Assembly (NCBI GenBank): GCA_965267605.1
Contig: OZ254088.1
Coordinates: forward strand, 3,286,001-3,350,000
Origin: G965267605 sp965267605
GTDB lineage: Bacteria; Bacteroidota; Bacteroidia; Flavobacteriales_E; Vicingaceae
Direction of reading: 5' to 3'
Length of the DNA: 64,000 nucleotides
The stretch's first letter is position 1; the number at the start of each line of letters is the position of its first letter. Position numbers and translations under genes: made by a program. Shown here one piece after another: positions 17,710-26,011 of this stretch. The notes below the pieces were generated by a model that saw nothing but the letters and a program-made list of their open reading frames with translations, made no database searches and was not told the DNA's origin.

Positions 17710-18907
17710 TGATAAGCAGCCTTTGCGTTACTCTACCTACGCGCAAGAGGTATGTTCCGTTGGATAGCTTTGGGAAGATGAGAAGATGACTTCCTTCGGA
17801 TACCTCCTGAGACCAAACAGGCTGACCTATCGCATTCATCAGTTGAACACTGACCTGTTTGTTAACGTTAAGGGTTACGTTGTTCGTTGTTGGATTAGGG
17901 TACACTGAGAACTCTACCTGCGAATCTGGGTTTTCGATTCCTGAGAGACCATCCTTTCGGAGCAGCACATTGTCTCCTGAAACGTACATTTTGGTCGAGG
18001 TGGTTTCGATATGACGAAGGGACTGTATGGCGCTGTGCTGATATTCCTTTGTGTAAGATTGCCCACCATTGGAAGTGGTGTAGATTGCACCACTATCACC
18101 CACTAAAATGCCATTGTTAACGTCACTAAAATGGATGTCGTGAATGTTCGTAGCCGGTTGTAAAACGGAATCAACGGTGGCAAATCCATCAGTGGTCCTG
18201 TACAGGTAACCTCCACTGGCGTTGCCCCAAAGTCCTTCAGTATAGAATCCTACTGAAGCGTTAACAAGGTTAACAGCATTTACGTGTGAGTATGTTCGAG
18301 GAATTATGTTCGAGCTCCATGTCTGTCCACCATCAGTGCTTCTGGCAAGTACACCGGCATATGCGAAGGTACCGTCCCAGCCACCTATTTGAATCGTGTC
18401 ACCATTACCTGTTACGGATAGATTGGCAAACTCATAGTACGTTTGGGGAATAACCTGATTCCACGAAGCGCCTCCGTCCGAAGTATAATAGATATTCCCA
18501 AATCGGGCAGAGGCGAAGCCATTATTCTGATCCTTGAAATACACGTTGTTGAATGCCTGAACATCAGGAGCGATTCGGGTCCAGGTATTTCCGCCATCCA
18601 CTGTTTTAGCGATGGTCCATTTATTAATGGCAAATGCGGGATTACTAACTGCATATCCAACCTGAGGAGTGACGAAATGTACATCCGCTAAATCGGCAAC
18701 GCTATCAACCTGAACAGTAGTCCAGTTGCTGCCACCATCTGTTGTTTTGTAGATGTTATTGGAACTTGGCTCAACAATGTACCCTACTTGATCTGTTGGG
18801 AAGCTGAGCTTACCTAAACCGTTTGAAGAAGGGGGTGTAATATCTGTCCACTGACCATATGCAAATGAAACAGCAACAATAAAGGAGAAGAGTGTAAATG
18901 CTTTCAT
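17702..18907 (-). CDS. YCF48/BNR-type repeat protein with T9SS sorting domain
   Basis: A secreted protein of 401 residues from the ATG at 18907 (signal peptide MKAFTLFSFIVAVSFAYG-Q). A TTG seven codons upstream is also possible but would spoil the signal peptide. Repeats of the form Y-x-T-x-D-G-G-x-x-W, spaced 45-50 residues apart, are typical of BNR/YCF48-like propellers. The C-terminal ~75 residues (FSVYPNPTTNNVTLNV ... GTYLLRVG ... RLLIIK) form a T9SS type A sorting signal. It probably functions outside the cell; the ligand is unknown. Confidence 0.88.
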   Translation of the reverse strand: MKAFTLFSFIVAVSFAYGQWTDITPPSSNGLGKLSFPTDQVGYIVEPSSNNIYKTTDGGSNWTTVQVDSVADLADVHFVTPQVGYAVSNPAFAINKWTIAKTVDGGNTWTRIAPDVQAFNNVYFKDQNNGFASARFGNIYYTSDGGASWNQVIPQTYYEFANLSVTGNGDTIQIGGWDGTFAYAGVLARSTDGGQTWSSNIIPRTYSHVNAVNLVNASVGFYTEGLWGNASGGYLYRTTDGFATVDSVLQPATNIHDIHFSDVNNGILVGDSGAIYTTSNGGQSYTKEYQHSAIQSLRHIETTSTKMYVSGDNVLLRKDGLSGIENPDSQVEFSVYPNPTTNNVTLNVNKQVSVQLMNAIGQPVWSQEVSEGSHLLIFPKLSNGTYLLRVGRVTQRLLIIK

Positions 18908-18925
18908 AACTATTTGATTCTGTAC

Positions 18926-18955
18926 CAAATTTCAGCAGGAAGTACAGGGATCAAA
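18926..18955 (-). promoter_or_regulatory. Candidate promoter for the BNR-repeat gene
   Basis: On the minus strand a TTTG (-33 like, 18952-18955) is separated by 18 bases from GAAATTTG (18926-18933), which matches TAnnTTTG except for the first base. The start codon at 18907 would lie about 12 bases after the expected transcription start. Confidence 0.4.
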
Positions 18956-19053
18956 TAGAAGATATCAGCACATGTCTGGTAGATTTTTCCTTTAAATGGT
19001 AACCGTTCCTGAATTCTTCCAAACTCCTCATTATCAATTGCGTAAATTGATGT

Positions 19054-19611
19054 ATGCGCTTCTACTTACTTATTATTGGTGCATTGTTGCTATTGTTTTC
19101 ATGCAAGAAGCGTAAGGGTTTCGTTGAGCTGGAGAATTTCCAATACTATAGCTGTAACTGCTATCCTGGGCTAGATAACTACGATAGCACATGGACGATT
19201 AAGAAGATCAATAACAATTATTCGAATCATGTGTTGTTATCCAACAAATCAACACTTGATACACTGCTACAACTCCTTACAGATTGGGGTTGCGTTACAC
19301 ATCACAATAACCTTGACCCAAGTAAACCAGTTATCGCAATAAGCAAATTAGACCGTTCGATAACCAGGCACGATACGAGGTATTTGCGAGCATACGTATC
19401 TGAGGATGGATCGCGCTTTAGAATGGAAACCAAATACAGGATCACCGTAGCTGGAAGCAGAGAAACCAGATGGCAGGAATTCTACTTTATGAACGTACCT
19501 GATACCAACTACATGGAATGGCATTCCATTATTCATCAGGTGGAAGATCCAATTTCAAGACTTGGCGTTAGAAAAACCAGAGACTATGAATACCGGGGAT
19601 TGGTCAATTGA
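19054..19611 (+). CDS. Lipoprotein of unknown function
   Basis: A 185-residue protein with a lipoprotein signal (LLFSC, Cys17) followed by KKRKG. The mature part has two close cysteines (YYSCNCYPG) and a further Cys (WGCVTHH) that could form disulphides. No known domain is recognised. It ends at the stop of the convergent barrel gene with no overlap. Confidence 0.75.
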   Translation: MRFYLLIIGALLLLFSCKKRKGFVELENFQYYSCNCYPGLDNYDSTWTIKKINNNYSNHVLLSNKSTLDTLLQLLTDWGCVTHHNNLDPSKPVIAISKLDRSITRHDTRYLRAYVSEDGSRFRMETKYRITVAGSRETRWQEFYFMNVPDTNYMEWHSIIHQVEDPISRLGVRKTRDYEYRGLVN

Positions 19612-20175
19612 CTACAATCCCACCCCAATCGCGAACATTCCGGAGAAGTAGTAATCGATTCCCGGTAGGAATTGCGCTCCGGCATTTGCATCAACGTAAG
19701 CGTACTTCCAGAAACGCCTTTGGAATCCAACTGTTAGTGCTGGTCCGGCACTGGAACCATTGGTCCGGTCGTCAATATGATCGGTTCCATTTCTAGATTG
19801 GAACTTGGCATCGAACTGTACATAAGTAGCATTGAAACAAGGGGTGTTTTGTCCCTTTTCCAGATTCTTCAGAATGCGTTTTTCAAGGTTAACATAGTAC
19901 CTCGCTCCAACGGAGAGCAAATAACCCTTGCGGTACTGATTCCACGTAATGCTATTGCGAACAACACCAGAAAAGTTAAGATTGAAGCGCCTTTCGTAAG
20001 CTAAATCCAAAGCGCCCAAAGTGAGATGTCCCACATTCCACTTCAGCATACCGTAACGGTATTCAACACCCTTCAGGAGCTTAACATCTCGTTCACTGAA
20101 CCCTATCTTGTCCTGTGCTTTTACACCCGAACAGAGGATGATTAGTCCGAGAGCTATTGATTGTGCGTACTTCAA
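19612..20175 (-). CDS. Small outer-membrane beta-barrel protein
   Basis: The open frame extends upstream to 20271, but a TTG at 20175 begins a proper signal peptide (KYAQSIALGLIILCSGVKA-Q) and avoids a 64-bp overlap with the divergent gene. I therefore place the start there, giving 187 residues. The mature protein shows amphipathic strand patterns (GVEYRYGMLKWNVGHLTLG, YLLSVGARYYVNLE) and an aromatic barrel-like end (YYFSGMFAIGVGL). The family is unknown. Confidence 0.7.
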   Translation of the reverse strand: MKYAQSIALGLIILCSGVKAQDKIGFSERDVKLLKGVEYRYGMLKWNVGHLTLGALDLAYERRFNLNFSGVVRNSITWNQYRKGYLLSVGARYYVNLEKRILKNLEKGQNTPCFNATYVQFDAKFQSRNGTDHIDDRTNGSSAGPALTVGFQRRFWKYAYVDANAGAQFLPGIDYYFSGMFAIGVGL

Positions 20176-20207
20176 TTTAGGCCCGGTTTTTGTAATGTTG
20201 AAGTTCA

Positions 20208-22808
20208 ATGCACAATAAATATACCAAACATGTATGGTGTTTGGTTTTAGGGTTTTTAAGCTTACAATCAATATCCTCCGGTCAGGAACGCCAGGGCTGG
20301 ATGGCCAGTAACTACTCTGGAATCAACGGAATTTTCGCCAACCCAGCGAACCTCATGCTCATGCCTCATAAGTTTGAGTTGAACCTTGCTGCAGGTAGTT
20401 CATCTTTCGACAACAACATGATCAGTTTGCCAGATGGCGTTGGAGGAATGATACAGGATGCATTGGATGAGGTCCCCCTTCGCATCAATGCATTTCAAGA
20501 GCCGGTGGGCCATCTCTACTTTGATTACAATGGCAAGCTTCCCTCTTTGGCCATTAGAACAAATCACTTTGCAATTGCAGGTTTCTATCAGGAGCGAGGG
20601 GGTGTGTATGCACGGAAGCTTCCAATCGAACTGGCCAATAGAGCTATTCAAGGTGTGCAAGCGGGTGATGCTAGCCTAGGTGAATTGGACCTCCGAAAGT
20701 TTCAGGCAGCGGGCATGTTCTGGCGAGAATTCGGTGGGCATTTCTCGCGACCGATTAAGCAGTACACACGTGAACGGATCGATGCGGGCATCAATGCTAA
20801 GTTGCTCTACGGTTGGGTGGGAACAGCCGTACAATCTAGAAAACGGACAGGCTTCACGATCACGGATTCTAACCTCATCAACATCAGTGAAGCAGAATTA
20901 AGATTTGGAGAGGGTGAAGAAGGATGGGGATTCGCGGTGGATTTGGGCATCAACCTCGTGAAAAGAGAAAATGGTGATTGGTTCAAGAAGTTCTACACGG
21001 AAGCAGATACCTTCGATATCAACTACAAATATCGACTTGGGTTCTCCGCCTTGGATGTAGGGTGGATCAAATTCCAGAAATCCATTGGGCAAACGGTAAA
21101 CGTTTCAGACCTGTCTTTCCAGGCACCATCTTTTGATCCAAATACCGACTGGAACATTGCGAATTTTGAGACTGCTATGTTACAAGCCTTCGATCAGGTG
21201 GATACATTGGTGGGGATCGGAGTATCGCCAAGCACAAGCTTTACCATGCGCCTCCCCATGGCCTTTCACGCGGAATTTGATTGGCATTTTGCAAAACATT
21301 TGTACCTCTATAACCATATTACCTACGGACTCCCCGCTGCCAGTATCCATGGCTTGAGAAGGCCCTCAGTTATTGGTGTCACACCAAGATTTCAGGAAAA
21401 GAAGTTTGAGTTCTCACTCCCTATTTCACTGTGGGATTTCAAGCAGCCCAGGGTAGGTGCGATGATGCGGATCGGTGCTTTTTCTATCGGTACAGACCGC
21501 CTATATGCACTGAAAAAAACCAAGGGAGTGTCGGGGTACGATCTATACATGACAATGGCTATCAAGATTGATGAGGTGAACCTGGAGCACTCCATGTTGA
21601 AGCCTCCAGTGAAAAGAAAATCCATGACCTTGCCAGACATCAGGATCAAACTGCCTTCCATCAGGAGGGAGATGGAGGATCATGAAGATGGGTACTTTGA
21701 AACAGTTTCAACTAAGCCCGGACTTCCGGTTAACTTCTACTACAGTGGTGATAATGGTGGTTCCAAGTTCTTTCCTATCAGTAACCTGAATGGCGATTCT
21801 GTTGGTCGAATCTGGGCAAAGGCGGAATACGAACATACAAGGAGGTACCGGCCATGGAAGTGGGGATATGGTTACAGGATCACCAGCACGTTCAAAGTTC
21901 CACGAGAGTGGAAGTCTGACATATACTTCGTCAATGGCAATATTCCGATCGTTGTTCCTCAAAGAAGAAAGACGGCCCAGGTGTTGATCCTTGTGCCTAC
22001 GAACTCTATTGTTGGAGAGAACAAGGCAGGGGGAAGAAGTTTACACGTCAACGATAAAAAGAAAAAGAAGAAACCTGGAAACATCGTCTCCTTCCTGCGA
22101 CCGGTAGATGCTAATCTGTACAGACAAATTGCACCACTGGCACGCGCACTCGATACATTAGGAATCAATTATGCGTATATCACTGACCGGGAACTTGAAT
22201 CCAATTCATTCGCCCGTGGAGCAAGTGCGGTGATCGTAGCTGGTAATAGTCACCATTGGACCAGGGAGGCAAGGAAGAATATGGAGAAGTCGATGAAACG
22301 CGGGACCAACTTCATCGTATTCTCAACCAAATTCCAAAAGTGGCATGTACGCTATAAGTTCAAAGGTAAGCAACTGGTATGCTTCAAGAGAACGAGAAGA
22401 GATCCGCTTCCTAATCCGCTTTTCAAGACAGGAACCTGGGATGAACCGCGTCTTGAAATCCCCAGGTACCCTGAGATCCATGACTCTGTTAACTTCAGAG
22501 CATTGGTGAACAGAAAGGAATTTGAATCCTTCGACAGGCCGCCAGCATCATGGGGTTATACCAAAGGAGTTGTGATTCCCGATGTGCACAAAGACACGGA
22601 ATACTGGCTTGAAGTGATGCGTCCTGATGGAACAACGAAGACCATCATTCTGCAGAATCAGAAAGGATATGTGTTGCCGTTGTTACAAGTAAAGAACCCC
22701 AAGTACAAAGGAGATCTTTACCTATTCGATTCTCCTTACCCCATGCGAATGGATTCTCCTATGCACCATTCGCTGTTGCGTGCCCTGGTGAAACCACCCT
22801 CCGAATGA
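20208..22808 (+). CDS. Outer-membrane barrel fused to an N,N-dimethylformamidase-like domain
   Basis: An 866-residue protein. A signal peptide (about 1-25) is followed by an N-terminal part (26 to about 450) resembling DUF5723-type outer-membrane proteins: N-x-F-A-N-P-A-N near the start, then amphipathic strands and barrel-like segments. From about residue 490 the sequence changes. A beta domain ends PREWKSDIYFVNG, and residues 585-866 resemble the C-terminal domain of the N,N-dimethylformamidase large subunit (VLILVPTN, SFLRPVDANLYRQIAPL, YITDRELES, VIVAGNSHHWTREARKNME, W-H-V-R-Y-K-F). That domain has a glutamine-amidotransferase-like fold. A Lys-rich linker (KKKKKK) lies near 630. Catalysis is unproven. 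It overlaps the convergent crtY gene by 50 bp. Confidence 0.75.
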   Translation: MHNKYTKHVWCLVLGFLSLQSISSGQERQGWMASNYSGINGIFANPANLMLMPHKFELNLAAGSSSFDNNMISLPDGVGGMIQDALDEVPLRINAFQEPVGHLYFDYNGKLPSLAIRTNHFAIAGFYQERGGVYARKLPIELANRAIQGVQAGDASLGELDLRKFQAAGMFWREFGGHFSRPIKQYTRERIDAGINAKLLYGWVGTAVQSRKRTGFTITDSNLINISEAELRFGEGEEGWGFAVDLGINLVKRENGDWFKKFYTEADTFDINYKYRLGFSALDVGWIKFQKSIGQTVNVSDLSFQAPSFDPNTDWNIANFETAMLQAFDQVDTLVGIGVSPSTSFTMRLPMAFHAEFDWHFAKHLYLYNHITYGLPAASIHGLRRPSVIGVTPRFQEKKFEFSLPISLWDFKQPRVGAMMRIGAFSIGTDRLYALKKTKGVSGYDLYMTMAIKIDEVNLEHSMLKPPVKRKSMTLPDIRIKLPSIRREMEDHEDGYFETVSTKPGLPVNFYYSGDNGGSKFFPISNLNGDSVGRIWAKAEYEHTRRYRPWKWGYGYRITSTFKVPREWKSDIYFVNGNIPIVVPQRRKTAQVLILVPTNSIVGENKAGGRSLHVNDKKKKKKPGNIVSFLRPVDANLYRQIAPLARALDTLGINYAYITDRELESNSFARGASAVIVAGNSHHWTREARKNMEKSMKRGTNFIVFSTKFQKWHVRYKFKGKQLVCFKRTRRDPLPNPLFKTGTWDEPRLEIPRYPEIHDSVNFRALVNRKEFESFDRPPASWGYTKGVVIPDVHKDTEYWLEVMRPDGTTKTIILQNQKGYVLPLLQVKNPKYKGDLYLFDSPYPMRMDSPMHHSLLRALVKPPSE

Positions 22809-23463
22809 AGCGATAGGGAATAAAAACAGAAAGCAACATTCCGAGGTTGTAAGCGAAATCTTCAATTGGTATGGTCAATACGCGGACACCGAAATTTTCG
22901 CGATCGTTATACCAAACAACTTCCTGCTCTGTGAAGCTTCCAGTTAGCCAGCCGTTAATAATAAGGAACGGAACAACCACAACAACAAAGCTCAAAAGGA
23001 ACCAGTGCATATCGGAGGTCTTACTTACCAGTGCAATCAGAATTATCCCTGTTGCGAAAAGGAAGGCAGAAGCGGTATAAGTCTGCTCCAGGAACATGCT
23101 TCCAGTACCAGCCAATACAATGGCTAACGTGATCCAGACATACCTGTGACCTTTTACAAGAGGGGGGTTCTTGATGTAGGCTTTGAGACAGGCATATATG
23201 AAGGTGCAGGCGTATGGAACAGTGATGAAGAACAACCATTCTTCAACTGGCAATCCGAGCAGCTCAAATCCGCAAAGGTGTTCAGCATTGAACCCCCAGA
23301 TCCCTTCTTTAGTAAAGTAAATATCCCACGGGATGAAGATGAGCATCATGATACCAATGGCGGGAAACAAGGCCTTCCAATGCTTGTAGAAGCCCACCTT
23401 TTTGTCGAAGCTAAGCGCCAGTGGAAACACGAGCGTTAAGGCATTAATCAGTAGATACGTCAT
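22759..23463 (-). CDS. crtY: Lycopene beta-cyclase, CrtYcd-type membrane protein
   Basis: A polytopic protein of 234 residues that forms beta-ionone rings on lycopene or gamma-carotene. It has about seven hydrophobic helices arranged as two homologous halves, each with the lycopene-cyclase-domain motif P-x-E-[ED]: LPVEEWLFFITVPY in the first half and IPIEDFAYNLGML in the second. This is the fused CrtYc-CrtYd form found in flavobacteria and archaea. The ATG at 23463 overlaps the crtZ stop by one base (TAATG); a longer open frame reaches 23532 but would lie inside crtZ. Last gene of the crtD operon. Confidence 0.9.
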   Translation of the reverse strand: MTYLLINALTLVFPLALSFDKKVGFYKHWKALFPAIGIMMLIFIPWDIYFTKEGIWGFNAEHLCGFELLGLPVEEWLFFITVPYACTFIYACLKAYIKNPPLVKGHRYVWITLAIVLAGTGSMFLEQTYTASAFLFATGIILIALVSKTSDMHWFLLSFVVVVVPFLIINGWLTGSFTEQEVVWYNDRENFGVRVLTIPIEDFAYNLGMLLSVFIPYRFIRRVVSPGHATANGA

Positions 23464-23927
23464 TACCGATTGGCCAAAGCTTGCCTGGCTTCTGCAAAAT
23501 ATTTTCGCGGTACAACCAGCATTCCGAAACACTCTCCATCCTCCTTGTCAAGATGTTTGTGGTGAATTTTGTGCGCCTTTCTGATCGCCATTACGTAGAG
23601 GTTGGAACTTCTGGTAAGGATCTTGAATCGTTGGTGAATGATGATGTCATGCACAAGAAAATAAGCAAAGCCATAAGTGGCAATCCCAATACCGATGTAC
23701 AATCTAAAATCATTTCCCGCCATCATGCCAAACATGATGCATAGCCAGCTCGGAATGGCGAAGATGAGAAAGAACACATCGTTCTTCTCAAAAAACCCTG
23801 GTTCGGGCCGGTGGTGATCTCTATGGAAATACCAGCCCAATCCATGCATCACATATTTATGCGTAAACCACGCCATGAATTCCATGAACCAGAATGTAGC
23901 TATTACTATGAGTGTATTGACGATCAA
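23463..23927 (-). CDS. crtZ: Beta-carotene 3-hydroxylase
   Basis: A diiron, membrane-bound hydroxylase adding 3-hydroxyl groups to beta-ionone rings. Histidine boxes are intact: H23-K-Y-V-M-H28, H35-R-D-H-H39, H-D-I-I-I-H-Q-R and H-K-I-H-H-K-H. The open frame extends to 24023, but that would overlap cruF by 100 bp. A TTG at 23927 overlaps the cruF stop in a TTGA arrangement and gives a 154-residue protein, the usual CrtZ size. The TTG is therefore chosen by context. Confidence 0.9.
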   Translation of the reverse strand: MIVNTLIVIATFWFMEFMAWFTHKYVMHGLGWYFHRDHHRPEPGFFEKNDVFFLIFAIPSWLCIMFGMMAGNDFRLYIGIGIATYGFAYFLVHDIIIHQRFKILTRSSNLYVMAIRKAHKIHHKHLDKEDGECFGMLVVPRKYFAEARQALANR

Positions 23928-24547
23928 AACGTAAAATGAACTACTGTAAAGAACAGCAACTGAAGGATATAGACAAATATAGCCACGGAATTGTTGTCCT
24001 TTGGTTTTAACGCATTCAAACATAGCTGCAAACCAAACGCAAATAGAAACCAGGAAACGAAGTTCAATACAGGCGGACTACCTCCAGCCCAATACCACAT
24101 ATCCATTGCTGGTGCCATCGGCTCAATAAGCAAGTCCAACAAGGTCATCAGCACGGCAGCAGTCAAAGCGATTACCCATTTGTTCTTAAGGAGCTTAGCA
24201 GCAGCTGCCCTTGAGGCAAAGGCAAGCATCATCCAGTTGATACCTATTACAGGAGGTGCACCAAGAATGTTAAAGCCCAGGGTCATTCCGTAGGAGTACT
24301 CACCGAAGATTGCTTTGGTATGCACACCCAGAAGTTCTACGATGTACATCACTACAGCCAGCGTCCCCGTAACCAACCACACCCACTTTGAATCTGCTTG
24401 CTGAAAAACCAGGATCAGTAGCAGGCTGATGATCATAAGGAATGGAGTCAATGGCAGAATCCAATCTTCGTACCCAAGGCTGAGTCCAATGGCTCCTACT
24501 GCATAGAGAATAGTAAGTACGGATATGGTTATGATCTGTTTAACCAT
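23924..24547 (-). CDS. cruF: Carotenoid 1',2'-hydratase, CruF-like
   Basis: A 207-residue polytopic membrane protein of the carotenoid-biosynthesis (DUF422/CruF) family. It shows about six to seven hydrophobic helices and characteristic segments ELLGVHTKAIFGEYSYG, GAPPVIGINWM and LLDLLIEPMAPAMDMWYW. CruF adds water across the terminal double bond of the acyclic end to give a tertiary 1'-hydroxyl, as in myxol and saproxanthin pathways. It overlaps crtD by 8 bp upstream and crtZ by 4 bp downstream. Confidence 0.85.
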   Translation of the reverse strand: MVKQIITISVLTILYAVGAIGLSLGYEDWILPLTPFLMIISLLLILVFQQADSKWVWLVTGTLAVVMYIVELLGVHTKAIFGEYSYGMTLGFNILGAPPVIGINWMMLAFASRAAAAKLLKNKWVIALTAAVLMTLLDLLIEPMAPAMDMWYWAGGSPPVLNFVSWFLFAFGLQLCLNALKPKDNNSVAIFVYILQLLFFTVVHFTF

Positions 24548-26000
24548 GTTTTTTTATCAAGTCGTCAACGATTCGTGCTGACAATAGGCACAGAGGTATT
24601 CCACCCCCAGGGTGCACTGAGCCTCCTACAAAATATACATTCCTAAAATCCGCAGTTCGGTTCGGATGCCTGAAAAATGCACTCATTGAAGAATTGGAAG
24701 CATTGCCATATAGGGACCCTGTGTAGGAACCCGTATTAACCTCAATGTTGTGAGGGTCCATGACTTCTTCTGCCTTAAGCAAGCTATCCACATCAATGCC
24801 AAGAGTTTCGCGGATGGTTTCCTTCACCCTTTCTCTGGTCGTGTCTACGTGAACACGCCAATCATCTATAGAAGAAGATCCGGTATTCACCATTACAAAC
24901 CAGTTCTCTTGTCCGTGAGGTGCGTCTGATTGGTTTTGCTTGGAGCTGATATGAATGTAAATGGTGGGATCATCTGGGACTGCATCCGATTTGGAGAGCT
25001 GCTCAAATTCTGTTTGGTAGTTCTTTGAGAAGATGATGTTATGGGTGTCTAGTTGAGGGTGCGAACCGTTCATTCCCCAGAAAAAAACAATGGCTGAAGT
25101 GGATCTGTCTTTCAGTGTGCGCTGGTAACGTTTATGTGATCGAAGTCTTGCCAGCTTATAGAAGTGATGACAATCAATTGCGCTAATCACAAGATCGGCA
25201 GCGAAAGTGCCGCGGTCGGTTTCAATGGAATGAACGTGTTTACTTTCTACGGGTAAGCGGGTAACCCGCGTGTTGAATTCGAACTGAACACCCAGGTCAC
25301 ACGCAAGGGTATAAATTGATTTTGCAATGCTTCGCATACCCTTAACTGGAAAGTAGGTGCCAAGTGTGAACTCTAAATGTGGAATAACACTTAGCATGGA
25401 GGGGGCCTTGAAAGGATTCGATCCATTGTACGTGGCATAACGATCGAACAATTGCACAGCACGCTCAGCCTTTAGCCTATCCTTATTGAATTGGTGCAAT
25501 GTTCTCCTCAGCGGTAGTTTCCCAATACGCGCTAGTGCTTGAAGAAACGGCTTGCTAAACCAGGTGGAGGTTTCGTGCAGACTGGATTCCAGGAAACTCG
25601 ACTTCGTAAGGTTGTATGTCTTCGCACTCTTTTGCAGATAAGCTGCAACCGAACCTGGTGTTGCACCAAGGCTTGTTGCGAATGTTTGATCCAATTGATC
25701 TATATCGGCACTTGCCCGTAGGGTGGTGCCATCTTGCCAGAAGTAATTGCAAATCTCATGGAGTTGCTTGTACTGTAGTGTGCAAGGTTGTTGGGCCACA
25801 GCGAATAGTTCCTCTACCAATTCGGGCAGGGTAAACAATGAAGGTCCCGTATCAAATCTGAATCCTTCAATCGTGCTTTCACCTAGTTTACCTCCGTAGG
25901 TTTCCGAAGCCTCGATTACCACTACATCTTCACCTCTCATCGAGGCGCGCACAGCCGATGCAAGGCCAGCAATACCGGCACCAAGAACTATTGTTTTCAA
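24540..26000 (-). CDS. crtD: Carotenoid 3',4'-desaturase, CrtD-like (CrtI family)
   Basis: A 486-residue FAD-dependent carotenoid oxidoreductase with an N-terminal Rossmann motif (GAGIAGLASA, 7-16), the F-D-T-G-P-S segment near 50 and a C-terminal motif YFVGGSVHPGGGIPL. It is a second CrtI paralogue. Because it is co-translated with cruF, it is assigned as the 1-hydroxycarotenoid 3,4-desaturase rather than phytoene desaturase (inference from context). The start lies 11 bp after the stop of an SGNH-type gene, so the two may share a promoter. Confidence 0.85.
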   Translation of the reverse strand: MKTIVLGAGIAGLASAVRASMRGEDVVVIEASETYGGKLGESTIEGFRFDTGPSLFTLPELVEELFAVAQQPCTLQYKQLHEICNYFWQDGTTLRASADIDQLDQTFATSLGATPGSVAAYLQKSAKTYNLTKSSFLESSLHETSTWFSKPFLQALARIGKLPLRRTLHQFNKDRLKAERAVQLFDRYATYNGSNPFKAPSMLSVIPHLEFTLGTYFPVKGMRSIAKSIYTLACDLGVQFEFNTRVTRLPVESKHVHSIETDRGTFAADLVISAIDCHHFYKLARLRSHKRYQRTLKDRSTSAIVFFWGMNGSHPQLDTHNIIFSKNYQTEFEQLSKSDAVPDDPTIYIHISSKQNQSDAPHGQENWFVMVNTGSSSIDDWRVHVDTTRERVKETIRETLGIDVDSLLKAEEVMDPHNIEVNTGSYTGSLYGNASNSSMSAFFRHPNRTADFRNVYFVGGSVHPGGGIPLCLLSARIVDDLIKKHG

Positions 26001-26011
26001 GCATGTAGATT

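Noticed and set aside
20176..20271. N-terminal extension of the small barrel protein to 20271
   Set aside because: It overlaps the divergent gene and hides the signal peptide that begins at TTG 20175.
21971..22808. Possibility that the C-terminal half of the barrel fusion is a separate gene
   Set aside because: The reading frame is continuous with no internal stop, start context or frameshift between the two parts.
23927..24023. N-terminal extension of crtZ to 24023
   Set aside because: It would overlap cruF by 100 bp and adds sequence before the first membrane helix; the TTGA junction gives a normal CrtZ length.
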